Of a stretch of 53,656 nucleotides of DNA, positions 16,386 to 25,153 are shown one piece after another. The translations under genes were made by a program, and so were the position numbers. The stretch's first letter is position 1, and each line of letters starts with the position of its first letter. The notes under the pieces were generated by a model. It worked only from the letters and a program-made list of their open reading frames with translations, was not told the DNA's origin and made no database searches. Source of the DNA: Deltaproteobacteria bacterium (GTDB lineage Bacteria > Myxococcota_A > UBA9160 > UBA4427); assembly GCA_019310385.1 (NCBI GenBank), contig JAFDEK010000012.1:1-53656 (forward strand), read 5' to 3'.

Positions 16386-18095
16386 TCAGTCTTCTTCGAG
16401 GAAGTAGTTGAAGTCCTCGGACTCCTCGCCGTGGAGCAGCTCATATGCGTGTGCGGCGCTCTTGGCGTCGAAGAGCTGCTCTTGAAAGGTGATGTCGATT
16501 CCCACGGTGCGCGCCAGGCTCGCGAGAACCTGGAGGTGACGGTCGCGCTCCGCCTCGGCGGTCCCGAGCAAGACCATGCAGTGGACGGGGCGATGGTCCG
16601 GAGTCTCGATGTCGAGACCGTCCCGGGAGAGTGCCATGACGCCCACCATGGGATGCGCTTCGGGGACGATGCCGTGGGGCACGGCGAGGCCGCCGCCCAG
16701 GCAGGTGGAGCCCTGCTCCTCGCGTTCGAGGACGCTTCGAAGCAGCTCCTCGCGGCTCGTGTGCTTCAGGTGATGGCTGGTGATGAGCAGATCCACGAGC
16801 TTCTCGATGGCTTCCTGCTTGGTGCTGGCCCGGAAGTCGGTGACGATGTTCTCTTCCTGGAGGAAGTCGATCAGGCGCATGCGATCGCGGTCGACCTCCC
16901 CGGCCCTCGCCAGGGCGAAGCGCGTCGCGAGGGGGCCCACGATCTCGTTGGCGGCCACCACGGCGAGCACCACCGAGGCGAAGAGGCCCGCCGTGGGTGC
17001 AAAGGCGGGATCCTCCTGGATCAGCAGCACCAGGCCGACCGCGACGCCGGCCTGGGGGATCAGCGCGAGGCCCAGGTTTGCCCGCACCCGCTCCGTCGCG
17101 TGGGCGAAACGCATGGCGAGGTCCGCCGAGAGCAGCTTGCCCGCGAAGCGCCCGGAGAAGAGCAGGAAGGCCACGAGGCCCGCCGACTCCAGGTGCTCGG
17201 GGCTGAGGTGCATGCCGGCGAGGGTGAAGAAGACCGTGAGGATGGCGGGCTCGAAATCGGCGAAGACCGAATCGACGAGCTGGTCGCGGCCCCGGCTGAT
17301 GTTGGTCTGCACGAAGCCGAGAGTGAGGCAGGCGAGCAGGGGCGAGACCTCGAAGGTCGCCGCAACGCCCACGGTGAAGACCAGGGCGATGACGGCCCAG
17401 GTCGCGATGCGCTCGGGACGCATGGCGTAGCGGCTCACCACGTCCATCAGCAGTGCGACCCCGGCCCCGATGGCGACTGCGATGGCGAGACGCGTCAGCG
17501 GGGGCACGAGGTCGACGCCGAAGTGGACGCCCTCCAGCTCCCAGCTCCGGGTCAGGGCGCGCGCCACCTCGAAGAGCACGATGCACGCCATGTTGTTGAG
17601 CGCGACCGCGGCGATGAGGGTCTTGACGAAGACCCCCTTGGAGCGTGTTTCCTTCACGAGGGTGACGACGGTGGCGGGGGCCGTCGCGATCGCGACGGTT
17701 GCAAAGAGCAGCGCGATGCCGGGATCGCTGCCCGCCAGCCCCCAGGTGGCGAGATACACGATGATCGGCGTGATGGTCGACTCGGTGATGAGCAGGAAGA
17801 AGAGGCGCCGTCCGGCGTTGCGAAGCCGGCGCAGGTTGAGATGGGCTCCCACGGTGACGGCGATCAGCCCCAGGGCGCAGTGGGTGAGGGGCTGCAGACC
17901 GTCGAGGGACTCTTCGCTGAAGAGGTCGAGGCCCGCCTTTCCGACCAGGATCCCCGCCAGGATCTGTCCCGTGATGGAAGGCAGATGAATGCGCCTGGCG
18001 AGGCCGCCGAAGGCGGTTCCCACCAGGATGACCAGGGCCAGGAGGAGCAGGGGCCCGGCGTCGTGCAGACTCTCTGCGAGTTCGGGAAGTATCAC
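16386..18095 (-). CDS. CPA2/Kef-type cation:proton antiporter fused to a PTS EIIA (fructose/Ntr) domain
   Basis: 569 residues. The first 400 hold about a dozen membrane helices with CPA2 features: LPSITGQILAGILVGKAGL in helix 2, ATAPATVVTLVKE and ALIPQAGVAVGLVLLIQED. The last 150 residues form a cytoplasmic EIIA-2-like domain: QEENIVTDFRASTKQEAIEK opens it, and GGGLAVPHGIVPEA contains the phosphorylatable histidine. Such fusions are known among the CPA families and suggest gating by the PTS-Ntr phosphorelay, which senses nitrogen and potassium status. No ptsN/ptsP is nearby. The transported ion, Na+ or K+, cannot be told from sequence. Confidence 0.88.
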   Translation of the reverse strand: MILPELAESLHDAGPLLLLALVILVGTAFGGLARRIHLPSITGQILAGILVGKAGLDLFSEESLDGLQPLTHCALGLIAVTVGAHLNLRRLRNAGRRLFFLLITESTITPIIVYLATWGLAGSDPGIALLFATVAIATAPATVVTLVKETRSKGVFVKTLIAAVALNNMACIVLFEVARALTRSWELEGVHFGVDLVPPLTRLAIAVAIGAGVALLMDVVSRYAMRPERIATWAVIALVFTVGVAATFEVSPLLACLTLGFVQTNISRGRDQLVDSVFADFEPAILTVFFTLAGMHLSPEHLESAGLVAFLLFSGRFAGKLLSADLAMRFAHATERVRANLGLALIPQAGVAVGLVLLIQEDPAFAPTAGLFASVVLAVVAANEIVGPLATRFALARAGEVDRDRMRLIDFLQEENIVTDFRASTKQEAIEKLVDLLITSHHLKHTSREELLRSVLEREEQGSTCLGGGLAVPHGIVPEAHPMVGVMALSRDGLDIETPDHRPVHCMVLLGTAEAERDRHLQVLASLARTVGIDITFQEQLFDAKSAAHAYELLHGEESEDFNYFLEED

Positions 18096-18161
18096 GGATC
18101 GGGCCAGCGTAGCCCGACGCCCGGCGAGCCGCCCAGGCCGCAGACAGGCCTGTAGACGGGC

Positions 18162-19352
18162 CTAGAAGAGATTGGCAACGATGACGCTTCCCCCCACCCA
18201 GGTTCCCACGAGGCTGCCGATGGTGGTGAAGATGAAGGCGAGGAAGATGCGCAGCAGGCGGCTATGCCACCAACCGCGCAGGCTGCCCATGTCGTCCCCC
18301 ACGCTCTGGAATTCCTGCACCAGGGGAGGGCGCACCCAGGTCTGCACGAAGGCGGTTACGTAGCCCGCGCCGACCACGGGCGTCAGGCTCGTGAAGGGCG
18401 CGGCGAAGAAGCCCGCGACCACGGTGGCGGGGTGGGCGAAGGCCAGCAGGCCGCCGAGCGCACACGGGACCGCGTTGGCGAGGAACCAGAAGGCCGCGTT
18501 GTCGCCCGCCGCCTCGGGGCCCTGGGTGTAGCCGATGGTCGCCAGGGAGCCGAGGATGAGGGCCGGGATGCCCCAGCCCAGCCACTTCCAGACCTGCGAG
18601 ACCGGAGGAACCGTGTTGATCTCTTCCAAGTCGATCTCGCGGTTCGCGCTGATCGCCTCGATCATCCCCTGCACGTGGCCCGCACCCACGACGGCGACCA
18701 GCCTCTCGCCCGACGAGTCGCGGATCTTCTGGGCCAGGTAGCCGTCTCGCTCGTCGATGAGGGCCGTCTTCAGGGCGGGCATGGCTTCGCCGAGCTCGGC
18801 CATGAGCTCCGAGAGCACGTCCTTCTGCTTGATGCGGTTGAGCTCCTCCTCGCTGAGCTCGGGGTCTTCGAAGGCGCTGGCCACGAAGGTGCTCACCAGC
18901 ATGGACTTCTTCCAGATGGAGAGCGCCCCCCAGGCCCGGCGCAGGGTGACGCGGATGTCGCGATCGCAGAGCGAGATGGGGATCCCCAGCTCGTTCGCTG
19001 CGGTGGCGGCCTCGAGCAGCTCGCTGCCCGGGATGACGCCGAGCTTGCCTCCCAGGCGTTTCTGATAGGAGGCGAGCATGAGATTCATGAGCAGCGCGGC
19101 GAGCTGCTTCTTGCGGATCACCTCGCGCAGGTCGAGGGCCTCCCAGCGCTTCTTGTGGGACAAGGCTTCGTAGCGTTGGGTGTCGAGCTCGAGACAGACG
19201 CAGTCGGGCCGCTCCTTCTCGATGACCTCGCGTACGAGGTCGACGGACTCACGGGAGATGTGCGCCGTTCCGACGAGGATGAACTCACGACCTTCCACCT
19301 CGAGGATGTGAACGTCCTCGGAGTAGTCGTGCTCGCGGACCTGGTGGTTCAC
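18162..19352 (-). CDS. TraB/PrgY (TIKI-like) family membrane protein
   Basis: 396 residues if started at the GTG at 19352, which has GAGAGG at the right distance and aligns with the family start; an ATG at 19487 would add 45 low-complexity residues. The N-terminal domain has the family signatures ILVGTAHISRESVDLV, ERPDCVCLELDTQRYEAL and VVGAGHVQGM; the GTAH and ExxR/GxxH residues form the putative metal site of the EreA/ChaN/TIKI-like fold. Four or five membrane helices make up the C-terminal third. PrgY of Enterococcus lowers pheromone activity; the function in bacteria such as this one is not established. Confidence 0.88.
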   Translation of the reverse strand: MNHQVREHDYSEDVHILEVEGREFILVGTAHISRESVDLVREVIEKERPDCVCLELDTQRYEALSHKKRWEALDLREVIRKKQLAALLMNLMLASYQKRLGGKLGVIPGSELLEAATAANELGIPISLCDRDIRVTLRRAWGALSIWKKSMLVSTFVASAFEDPELSEEELNRIKQKDVLSELMAELGEAMPALKTALIDERDGYLAQKIRDSSGERLVAVVGAGHVQGMIEAISANREIDLEEINTVPPVSQVWKWLGWGIPALILGSLATIGYTQGPEAAGDNAAFWFLANAVPCALGGLLAFAHPATVVAGFFAAPFTSLTPVVGAGYVTAFVQTWVRPPLVQEFQSVGDDMGSLRGWWHSRLLRIFLAFIFTTIGSLVGTWVGGSVIVANLF

Positions 19353-19530
19353 TGGGCGCCTCTCCGATTCGCTCTCTGTTGGCCGCTCGAGGGCGGCGGA
19401 GTTGGCCGCGCCAGGCCGGCGGACACCGCGACTTCCCCTGGGGCAGCTGAAGTTGGGTAAGGTGGCCTTTGACGGCGCCGGCGGCAAGCGATGTCGGTCG
19501 GCATTTCTTCGGTCTCTTCCAGGCGAATCT

Positions 19531-20142
19531 TCAGCCCCGCGCGAGGCGCCGCGCGCTCAGGAGCCCCCGCAGCCGCGCGCCGAGCAGTAGCGCCACAGCG
19601 GCGGCGTAGATCGCCGGCTCGCGCAGGTCGGCCTTCACGAGCCAGAAGAAGTGCAGCACCCCGAGGATTCCCGCGGCATACACCAGGAGATGTAACTTGC
19701 GCCAGCTCTTGCCCAGGCGCCGTACGGCGCCCCGGTTCGAGGTCGCGGCCAGCAGGGTGAGGATCGTGAAGGCCGCGAAGCCGACCATGATGTAGGGGCG
19801 CTCGCGCAGGTCCTCGCCCAGCGCCCCCAGGTCGAGGCCGAGGTCGAGGAGCGCGTAGGTGGCGAAGTGGAGCAGCGCGTAGGCGAAGGTCCAGAGCCCG
19901 AGGGTGCGCCGGTAGGGCGCGATGCCCTGCCAGCCGGTGGCGCGGCGCAGCGGGGTCACGGCCAGGGTGAGGACCAGGAAGCGCAGGGTCCAGGCGCCGG
20001 TCGTGTGCGTGATGCGCTCCACGGGATTGGCGCCGAGGTCGCCCTGCGCGATGGCGACGATCAGCCAGAGCAGCGGGCCCGCGCAGGCGAGGGCGACGAA
20101 GGTGCGCCGGGTGCGCGGAGTGAGCCGGGGCGGCGAGCTCAA
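19531..20142 (-). CDS. msrQ: Heme-binding membrane subunit of the MsrPQ methionine sulfoxide reductase
   Basis: 203 residues. The only sensible in-frame start is a TTG at 20140-20142, overlapping the msrP stop by four bases (TTGA), which implies translational coupling. Six membrane helices of the ferric-reductase-like family are visible: [19 protein letters not shown] (helix with a heme-ligand His), [20 protein letters not shown] (second His), then [20 protein letters not shown] with two more histidines. It passes quinone electrons to the periplasmic MsrP. Family length and order (msrP then msrQ) are as in Proteobacteria. Confidence 0.92.
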   Translation of the reverse strand: MSSPPRLTPRTRRTFVALACAGPLLWLIVAIAQGDLGANPVERITHTTGAWTLRFLVLTLAVTPLRRATGWQGIAPYRRTLGLWTFAYALLHFATYALLDLGLDLGALGEDLRERPYIMVGFAAFTILTLLAATSNRGAVRRLGKSWRKLHLLVYAAGILGVLHFFWLVKADLREPAIYAAAVALLLGARLRGLLSARRLARG

Positions 20143-21200
20143 TACTTGCGCCGCAGGTCCATACCGGCGTAGAGGCCGGCGACCTGCTCCGCATAGCCGT
20201 TGAAGGGCAGGGTGGGGCGCTTGCGCAGCGTGCCGATGCGCCGCTCGCGCTTCTGGCTCCAGCGCGGGTGGGAGACGGCCGGGTTGACGTTGGCATAGAA
20301 GCCGTATTCGCCGGGCGCACTCTGGTTCCAGGTCGTTGCGGGCTCCTCGTTCGTGAGGCGGATGCGCACGATGGACTTGATGCTCTTGAATCCGTACTTC
20401 CAGGGCACGACGAGGCGCAGCGGGGCGCCGTTCTGGTTGGGCAGCACCTCGCCGTACATCCCCACGGCGAGGATCGCGAGGGGGTGCATGGCCTCGTCCA
20501 TGCGCAGCCCTTCTCGGTAGGGCCATTCGAGGGTGCGCCGCCGCTGCCCGGGCATTTGCTGGGGGTCGTAGAGGGTCTCGAAGACGACGTAGCGGGCCTT
20601 GGTGGTGGGCTCGAAGCGCTCGAGCACCTTGCCGAGGGGGATGCCCACCCAGGGGATCACCATCGACCAGGCTTCGACGCAGCGCAGGCGATAGACGCGC
20701 TCTTCGAGGGTGTGGGGGGCGAGCAGGCTCTCGAGGGGCACGCTGCCGGGCTTTGCGACCTCGCCCTCGATGGCGACGGACCAGGGTCGGGTGCGGAAGT
20801 CCCCGGCGTAGCGGGCCGGGTCCTCCTTGTCGGTCCCGAACTCGTAGAAGTTGTTGTAGCGCGTGGCGTCCGCGTACGAGGTGGGGGCCTCGTCGCTGCC
20901 GAGCTCGGGCGGCCCGGGGACGACGCCGGTGAGCATCTCCCGGCTGGAAGGAGCCTTGCGGGCCCCCGCGTTCTCGCCGCCGCCAGAGGCGGCCTGCGTA
21001 TCCTCGCCAGCGCCGAAGGCGGAAAGCGTATCCTCGCCCCTGCAGCCTCCGAGCAGCGCCGCCGCCGCGGTGAGCCGCGAGCCCCACAGCAAGGAGGGAC
21101 CCGTCAGCGTGGCTGCACCGATGAACTCACGCCTTCGCAGGTAGTGTGCCCGGTCCGTGATCTCGTCGTTCTCGATGGGGTCGGTCTCTTTGATCAGCAT
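20139..21200 (-). CDS. msrP: Periplasmic molybdopterin methionine sulfoxide reductase, catalytic subunit
   Basis: 353 residues from the ATG at 21200. A Tat signal is present ([11 protein letters not shown]) and its hydrophobic region ends in LLGGC, which could be a lipobox. The SUOX-type fold begins about residue 90 ([15 protein letters not shown]), with the Moco-ligating cysteine in [18 protein letters not shown] and later [14 protein letters not shown]. It repairs oxidised methionines in envelope proteins with electrons from MsrQ. Oddity: residues 55-77, directly after the signal, consist of [23 protein letters not shown], encoded by the same 30-bp repeat found in the YhaN-like gene. This lies in a linker and should not disturb the fold. 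Confidence 0.93.
   Translation of the reverse strand: MLIKETDPIENDEITDRAHYLRRREFIGAATLTGPSLLWGSRLTAAAALLGGCRGEDTLSAFGAGEDTQAASGGGENAGARKAPSSREMLTGVVPGPPELGSDEAPTSYADATRYNNFYEFGTDKEDPARYAGDFRTRPWSVAIEGEVAKPGSVPLESLLAPHTLEERVYRLRCVEAWSMVIPWVGIPLGKVLERFEPTTKARYVVFETLYDPQQMPGQRRRTLEWPYREGLRMDEAMHPLAILAVGMYGEVLPNQNGAPLRLVVPWKYGFKSIKSIVRIRLTNEEPATTWNQSAPGEYGFYANVNPAVSHPRWSQKRERRIGTLRKRPTLPFNGYAEQVAGLYAGMDLRRKY
20971..21038 (-). repeat. Tandem 30-bp in-frame repeats inside msrP
   Basis: On the minus strand, unit 1 (21038-21009) encodes [10 protein letters not shown] and matches the unit at 11586-11615 in 29 of 30 bases. Unit 2 (21008-20979) encodes [10 protein letters not shown], and a fragment (20978-20971) begins a third (GEN). 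The reading frame relative to the repeat is the same as in the YhaN-like gene although the genes are unrelated and on opposite strands. Confidence 0.85.
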
Positions 21201-21308
21201 CGGCTTCCGTCGCTCCCCCTGGTTCAGCACGTTCCCGATCGCGCTTCTCAGCGTCGATGGGGTCACGGGTGGAGGAACTACGGTGAGCCCGGGTCCTGGT
21301 AACGCGCG

Positions 21309-22145
21309 CTAGAGCGAAGATGGAAAATAGCGCGTCCGCAAGTAATCGAGATAGTGGCGGTGGTCCGCGCCTTCGCCGCGCAGGCGCTGGAAGAGCTCCT
21401 GCCAGCTCCGGGCCTCGAAGTCGACCTCGCCGCCGACCCGCATGCGGAAGCGATCGATCTCCCGCGAGTGGCGCCCCGAGCACAGGCCGTCAGCGTCGTA
21501 CCACAGGTAGAGCAGGCGGAAGCCGCGGCGCCCGTGGCGACGGGTGAGCTCGCGGCAGAGCTCCAGTAGACGCACCACCGGCAGGGCGCGGTAGCGCCCC
21601 CGGTTCGCGTCGAGGTCGCGGGCCAGGTTGTGGCAGCCGGGGAGCGATTCGCGCAGCTCCGTGCACTCGACGACTCGCCCGATCTCTTCGCCGGGCTGGG
21701 ACTGCGAGGCATAGGGCTCGGTGAAGCTCGCCACGATGGCGGTGGCCCGTGCGTCGTCTCCGTGGAGCAGCAGGTCCGGAGGGGCCGGGGCCGGGCCGCT
21801 CTGCTCCTCGCTGTGCTGCGCGAAGCGGAGACCGTGGGTGCGAGAGTCGGCTCCGCAGGCGGTGGCGAGGGGCGCGAGCTCCCGCTCCCGCCAGTAGTCG
21901 AAGACGTTGCACAGGAGTGCGTCGGTGGAGTGGAGGAGCTGAAGATCCGCCGGCTTTGCCCCGTCGCCCAGGGGGCGGCGGGGCGCCCACTCGAGCTCGG
22001 CCCGGGTGGGGGGCGAGAGCGGTTGCATGAGGTTGGCGTTGCTCCCGAGGGCGTGCCCCGCCTCGGACAGGTCGATGCAGCGCTGCTCTGCCCAGCGGCG
22101 CTGATGTAATAGAATCGATTCGGAAAGCGCTCCGGGCTTCGCCAT
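21309..22145 (-). CDS. PGN_0703-like putative restriction-endonuclease-fold protein
   Basis: 278 residues from the ATG at 22145. Several blocks recall the PGN_0703 family of putative nucleases: an N-terminal HQRRWAEQRCIDL, a LLCNVFDYWRERELAPLA segment, PDLLLHGDDARATAIVASFT followed by EPY, LPGCHNLARDL, and a C-terminal FRLLYLWYDADG and HYLDYLRTRYF. In nuclease-fold relatives the strand before FTEPY would carry an E-x-K pair; here it reads IVAS, so catalytic activity is doubtful. No methyltransferase or defence gene is adjacent. The family assignment is from memory of motif layout and is moderate. Confidence 0.5.
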   Translation of the reverse strand: MAKPGALSESILLHQRRWAEQRCIDLSEAGHALGSNANLMQPLSPPTRAELEWAPRRPLGDGAKPADLQLLHSTDALLCNVFDYWRERELAPLATACGADSRTHGLRFAQHSEEQSGPAPAPPDLLLHGDDARATAIVASFTEPYASQSQPGEEIGRVVECTELRESLPGCHNLARDLDANRGRYRALPVVRLLELCRELTRRHGRRGFRLLYLWYDADGLCSGRHSREIDRFRMRVGGEVDFEARSWQELFQRLRGEGADHRHYLDYLRTRYFPSSL

Positions 22146-22495
22146 GTCCGCGTTCCCCTTCGCCAGTGCAGCGGCGCCAGTGCAGCGGTACGCGCGCGGA
22201 GCTCTCCCGTCGCGTCCCCGGCTGCACCGAATCGATCGGCCCGTATTCGCGGCCACCTTAGATGCCCCTTTGGGGCAGGCCGCCACGGCACCGCGGCGGC
22301 CTCTCCGCTTCGAGCTCGGCGCAATTCTGCCATGGGAGCGGAAATCCGAGGCAGGGAGAGCGTCGGCCGGGGCTCTGCGTCGATCCAGCAGGCCCGGCTC
22401 GGCGGCCCCTCGGCAACTATCGCTCCAGAGGCCGCTGCCCGCTGACGATATGCACTAGGCACTGCCAAACCTGTCGTATGCCGGAAAGGCTTCGA
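22146..22495. other. 350-bp intergenic region between divergent genes
   Basis: No coding sequence is convincing. It should contain the promoters for the PGN_0703-like gene (minus) and the HD-GYP gene (plus). A 13-bp direct repeat (GCCAGTGCAGCGG, around 22162 and 22175) is visible. GGAAAGG at 22483-22489 is the ribosome site that fixes the HD-GYP start at 22496. Confidence 0.5.
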
Positions 22496-23770
22496 ATGAA
22501 CCCGTCCGCCAGCTCGAGATCGATCTTCACCCAGCGTCTCGATCGAGCCGTCTTCGTCACCTACTTCCTGGGTGCCATCGTTCCGTTGCTGGCTCTGGGC
22601 TTCGTCGTTCAGCGCGACGTTCTGCCCGGAATGAGTGACGCGCCCCGCGCCCAGGCGGGAATGATCGGTGTCGTTCTCGGTGTCGGCATGCTCTCCCTCA
22701 CTGCCTTCTTCGCGTTGCGCAAGCTCACGCGCCAGGCCGTGCAGCGCATGGACGCCGACAACGATCGGCTCAAGGAGATCCTCGCGGCTTCCCAGGAGCT
22801 CTCGAAGTCACCCCATACGCGAGCCGTGGCGGAGAGCGCAGCGGGCTGCGTGCTGACCGTGACCGGCACCCAGGCGGCTTTCGTCGCTCTACGCAGCGCA
22901 CCCGAGAAGCCCCTCACCCTCATGGGATCGGCGGGCGAGGGCGCGCAGGCGCTCTACGAGAGCAACCAGGACTTGCTGGACGAGCTCTTCGGCAATGCTG
23001 TCGAATCCGATCGGCCGGTCTTCCTCGGTGACGACGATTCACGCGCCGGGTCGAAGCTGCGAGCAGCCGCGCTGCCTCTTCGCGGCGAGGAGGGCCACTG
23101 GGGCGCCATTGCGGTGCTCGACACCGCAGGAGCCGGCGCCTTCAAGCCGGAGGAGATGGACGCCATCGCGACTCTGGCGGCTCTCACCTCGGTGGCCTTC
23201 AGCAACGCCGACCTGAAGGATGCCCAGCGCAACTTCTTCTCTCACGTCATCGATCTCATCGTCACGGCCCTCGACGCCCACGTGGATTGCCGGGCTGGGC
23301 ACTCCGAGGCGGTCGCCCGGCTCTCGAATCGCATCGGGCGCGAGCTGGGCCTCGACGACGCCCAGCTCCAACGCCTTCACTTCGCAGCCCTGCTCCACGA
23401 CATCGGCATGCTCAAGATCGACCGCGCCGAGCACCGCATGCCCGGCAAGAACCAGAAGCACACGCTGGTGGGCCAGCGCATGCTCTCTCGCATCCGGCTC
23501 TGGTCGGACCTCGCACCCATCGTGCACCACCACCACGAATGGTTCGACGGCTCCGGCTATCCCGAGGGCCTCGAAGGCGAGGCGATTCCCCTCGAGTCCC
23601 GCATCATCGCCGTGGCGGACGCCGTGGACGCCATGATGCGGAACGACACCCATCGCGCGGCTCTTTCCCTCGAGGAAGTCCTCGTCGAGCTTCGCGAGGG
23701 GGCCGGCACGCAGTTCGATTCGCAGGTGGTCATCGCCATGGCGAAGCTCGCAGAGCGCGGCGAGCTCTGA
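22496..23770 (+). CDS. Membrane-bound GAF-HD-GYP protein (cyclic di-GMP phosphodiesterase)
   Basis: 424 residues from the ATG at 22496, chosen over 22478 because GGAAAGG lies 6 bases upstream. Two N-terminal membrane helices (VFVTYFLGAIVPLLALGF; MIGVVLGVGMLSLTAFF) frame a short periplasmic loop. A GAF-like domain (about 90-230) and an HD-GYP domain follow: GHSEAVARLSNRIGRELGL, LHFAALLHDIGMLKID (the HD pair), HTLVGQRML, IVHHHHEWFDGSGYPEGLEG (HH and GYP) and IIAVADAVDAMM. All metal ligands are present, so it should hydrolyse c-di-GMP in response to a GAF ligand. The two PilZ proteins in the window are potential readouts. Confidence 0.9.
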   Translation: MNPSASSRSIFTQRLDRAVFVTYFLGAIVPLLALGFVVQRDVLPGMSDAPRAQAGMIGVVLGVGMLSLTAFFALRKLTRQAVQRMDADNDRLKEILAASQELSKSPHTRAVAESAAGCVLTVTGTQAAFVALRSAPEKPLTLMGSAGEGAQALYESNQDLLDELFGNAVESDRPVFLGDDDSRAGSKLRAAALPLRGEEGHWGAIAVLDTAGAGAFKPEEMDAIATLAALTSVAFSNADLKDAQRNFFSHVIDLIVTALDAHVDCRAGHSEAVARLSNRIGRELGLDDAQLQRLHFAALLHDIGMLKIDRAEHRMPGKNQKHTLVGQRMLSRIRLWSDLAPIVHHHHEWFDGSGYPEGLEGEAIPLESRIIAVADAVDAMMRNDTHRAALSLEEVLVELREGAGTQFDSQVVIAMAKLAERGEL

Positions 23771-23954
23771 GCCCGCCTCCCCTTCTGCGGGGCGCGCCCC
23801 CCACTACTCCAGGATATTGCGCGAAGCGCGGGGCCAGGTGCCGGCTCGAGTGCCGTGCACTCCTCGTGCGCGAGCGCTCTACCCTCGATGGCCGCAGTCG
23901 ACGCGCAGGCGTGGACTTCGCTAGTTTTGCTCTCGGGGGCTTGGAGACGAGGCT

Positions 23955-24383
23955 ATGCCGATTCCCGACAGAAAGCGGTTGAAGCAGTTTGCGAAGGACT
24001 ACATCGCGCTCTGGAACGCCGGTGACAAAGAGGGCTGGATTCGCAACTGGCGAGCCGTGTGCACCGGCGAGTTCCGCATGCTCGACCCGGTGGGCACGCC
24101 CGAGAAGCACGGCTTCAAGGAGTGCTGCGAAGATTCCTGGGAGCTCTTCAACGATCGTGTGAAGTTCAAGCACCACGACGACATCGTGCTGGTCAACGGC
24201 AACGAGCTTGCCTGGGTGCTCGAGAACCGCATCACGACCGACGGCAAGACGATTACCGGGATCAGCATCGAGACCTTCCGCTTCGAAGAGGACGGCTCTG
24301 TCATGATCCGCACCTGGTACGAGGTGCCGGACCGCGATACGACCGAGCTGGGCGATATGTTCGAGACCTATCTGCCGGAGTAG
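23955..24383 (+). CDS. SnoaL-like/NTF2-fold protein
   Basis: 142 residues from the ATG at 23955. The pattern of a cone-shaped NTF2-like domain is clear: helix 1 KQFAKDYIALWNAGDKEGWI, EFRMLDPVGTPEKHGF, a strand pair VLVNGNELAWVLENRI, TGISIETFRFEEDGSVMIRT and a terminal WYEVPDR. In this fold a hydrophobic pocket binds small molecules or catalyses isomerase-type reactions. Nothing specific about the ligand can be read. The next gene is a lipoprotein with a similar layout, suggesting an old duplication. Confidence 0.75.
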   Translation: MPIPDRKRLKQFAKDYIALWNAGDKEGWIRNWRAVCTGEFRMLDPVGTPEKHGFKECCEDSWELFNDRVKFKHHDDIVLVNGNELAWVLENRITTDGKTITGISIETFRFEEDGSVMIRTWYEVPDRDTTELGDMFETYLPE

Positions 24384-24417
24384 CGAGGGCCTCGACTGCA
24401 TGAGAGAGGAGCTCGAG

Positions 24418-25122
24418 ATGTCGATGACGTCGACTGAGATGAACACGACCCGCGCTGGCGCAGCGCTTCGTTGCCTGCTCTCGATCCTCGCGTTCAGCCT
24501 CGCGCTGACCGGCTGCCAATCGGGCGCCGCTCGCAGCGGGGCAGGCGGGAACGAGCCCGACCGATCGCCCGTGAAGAAGGGCCCGGACGGGATCTGGCCG
24601 GCGCTCCCCGCGTCGGCGATGCCCATCCTCGGAGACCTCTCGACCCAGCTGCCTGCCGGCGAGGGGGGCTTCGTCTCGCCGGAGCTTCGCAACCAGCTGC
24701 AGGAGATCTACAACCGCCTCACGTTGGCCCTCGATGTGACCTGCAGCGCCGATGCCATGGCGGACTCCTTCAGCCAGAACGGTCGCATGTATTCGCCGCT
24801 GGAGGGATCGGACGTCACCGGGCGCGAGAACCTGCGGATCGCTCTGGGCGGCTATTTCGACTCCCTGGGCGGCGAGGAGGGGTGCCGGGAGCGCTGGATC
24901 AAGGAGCCCGCGAGCCGCAGGCATCATCTCGCGCTGGCGCCGGTCTTCGTGAGGCTGGGACCCGAGTACGTGCGCCTCTTCTCCAAGACGGTGGTTCTCG
25001 GTCCAGATCCCGATGGGCTGCACGTCGATCAGGGTCACGGAATCCGGGTCCTCCGGCTCTACGTGCACGATTTCGTCTACGAAGAGGGAGCGTGGAAATT
25101 CCACCTCTATTTCGACGAGTAA
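24418..25122 (+). CDS. Lipoprotein with SnoaL-like domain
   Basis: 234 residues from the ATG at 24418, with AGAGGAG 7 bases upstream; an ATG at 24400 is also in frame. The signal peptide ends in the lipobox LALTGC. After a Gly/Pro linker, residues about 85-230 look NTF2-like: NQLQEIYNRLTLALDVTCSA, MADSFSQNGRMYSPLEGSDV, TGRENLRIALGGYF and the closing strand EEGAWKFHLYFDE. It lies 35 bases after the preceding SnoaL-like gene and is probably co-transcribed with it. Function unknown. Confidence 0.65.
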   Translation: MSMTSTEMNTTRAGAALRCLLSILAFSLALTGCQSGAARSGAGGNEPDRSPVKKGPDGIWPALPASAMPILGDLSTQLPAGEGGFVSPELRNQLQEIYNRLTLALDVTCSADAMADSFSQNGRMYSPLEGSDVTGRENLRIALGGYFDSLGGEEGCRERWIKEPASRRHHLALAPVFVRLGPEYVRLFSKTVVLGPDPDGLHVDQGHGIRVLRLYVHDFVYEEGAWKFHLYFDE

Positions 25123-25153
25123 TCGTCTCGACGAATAGTCGCCCGGGCGGAAG

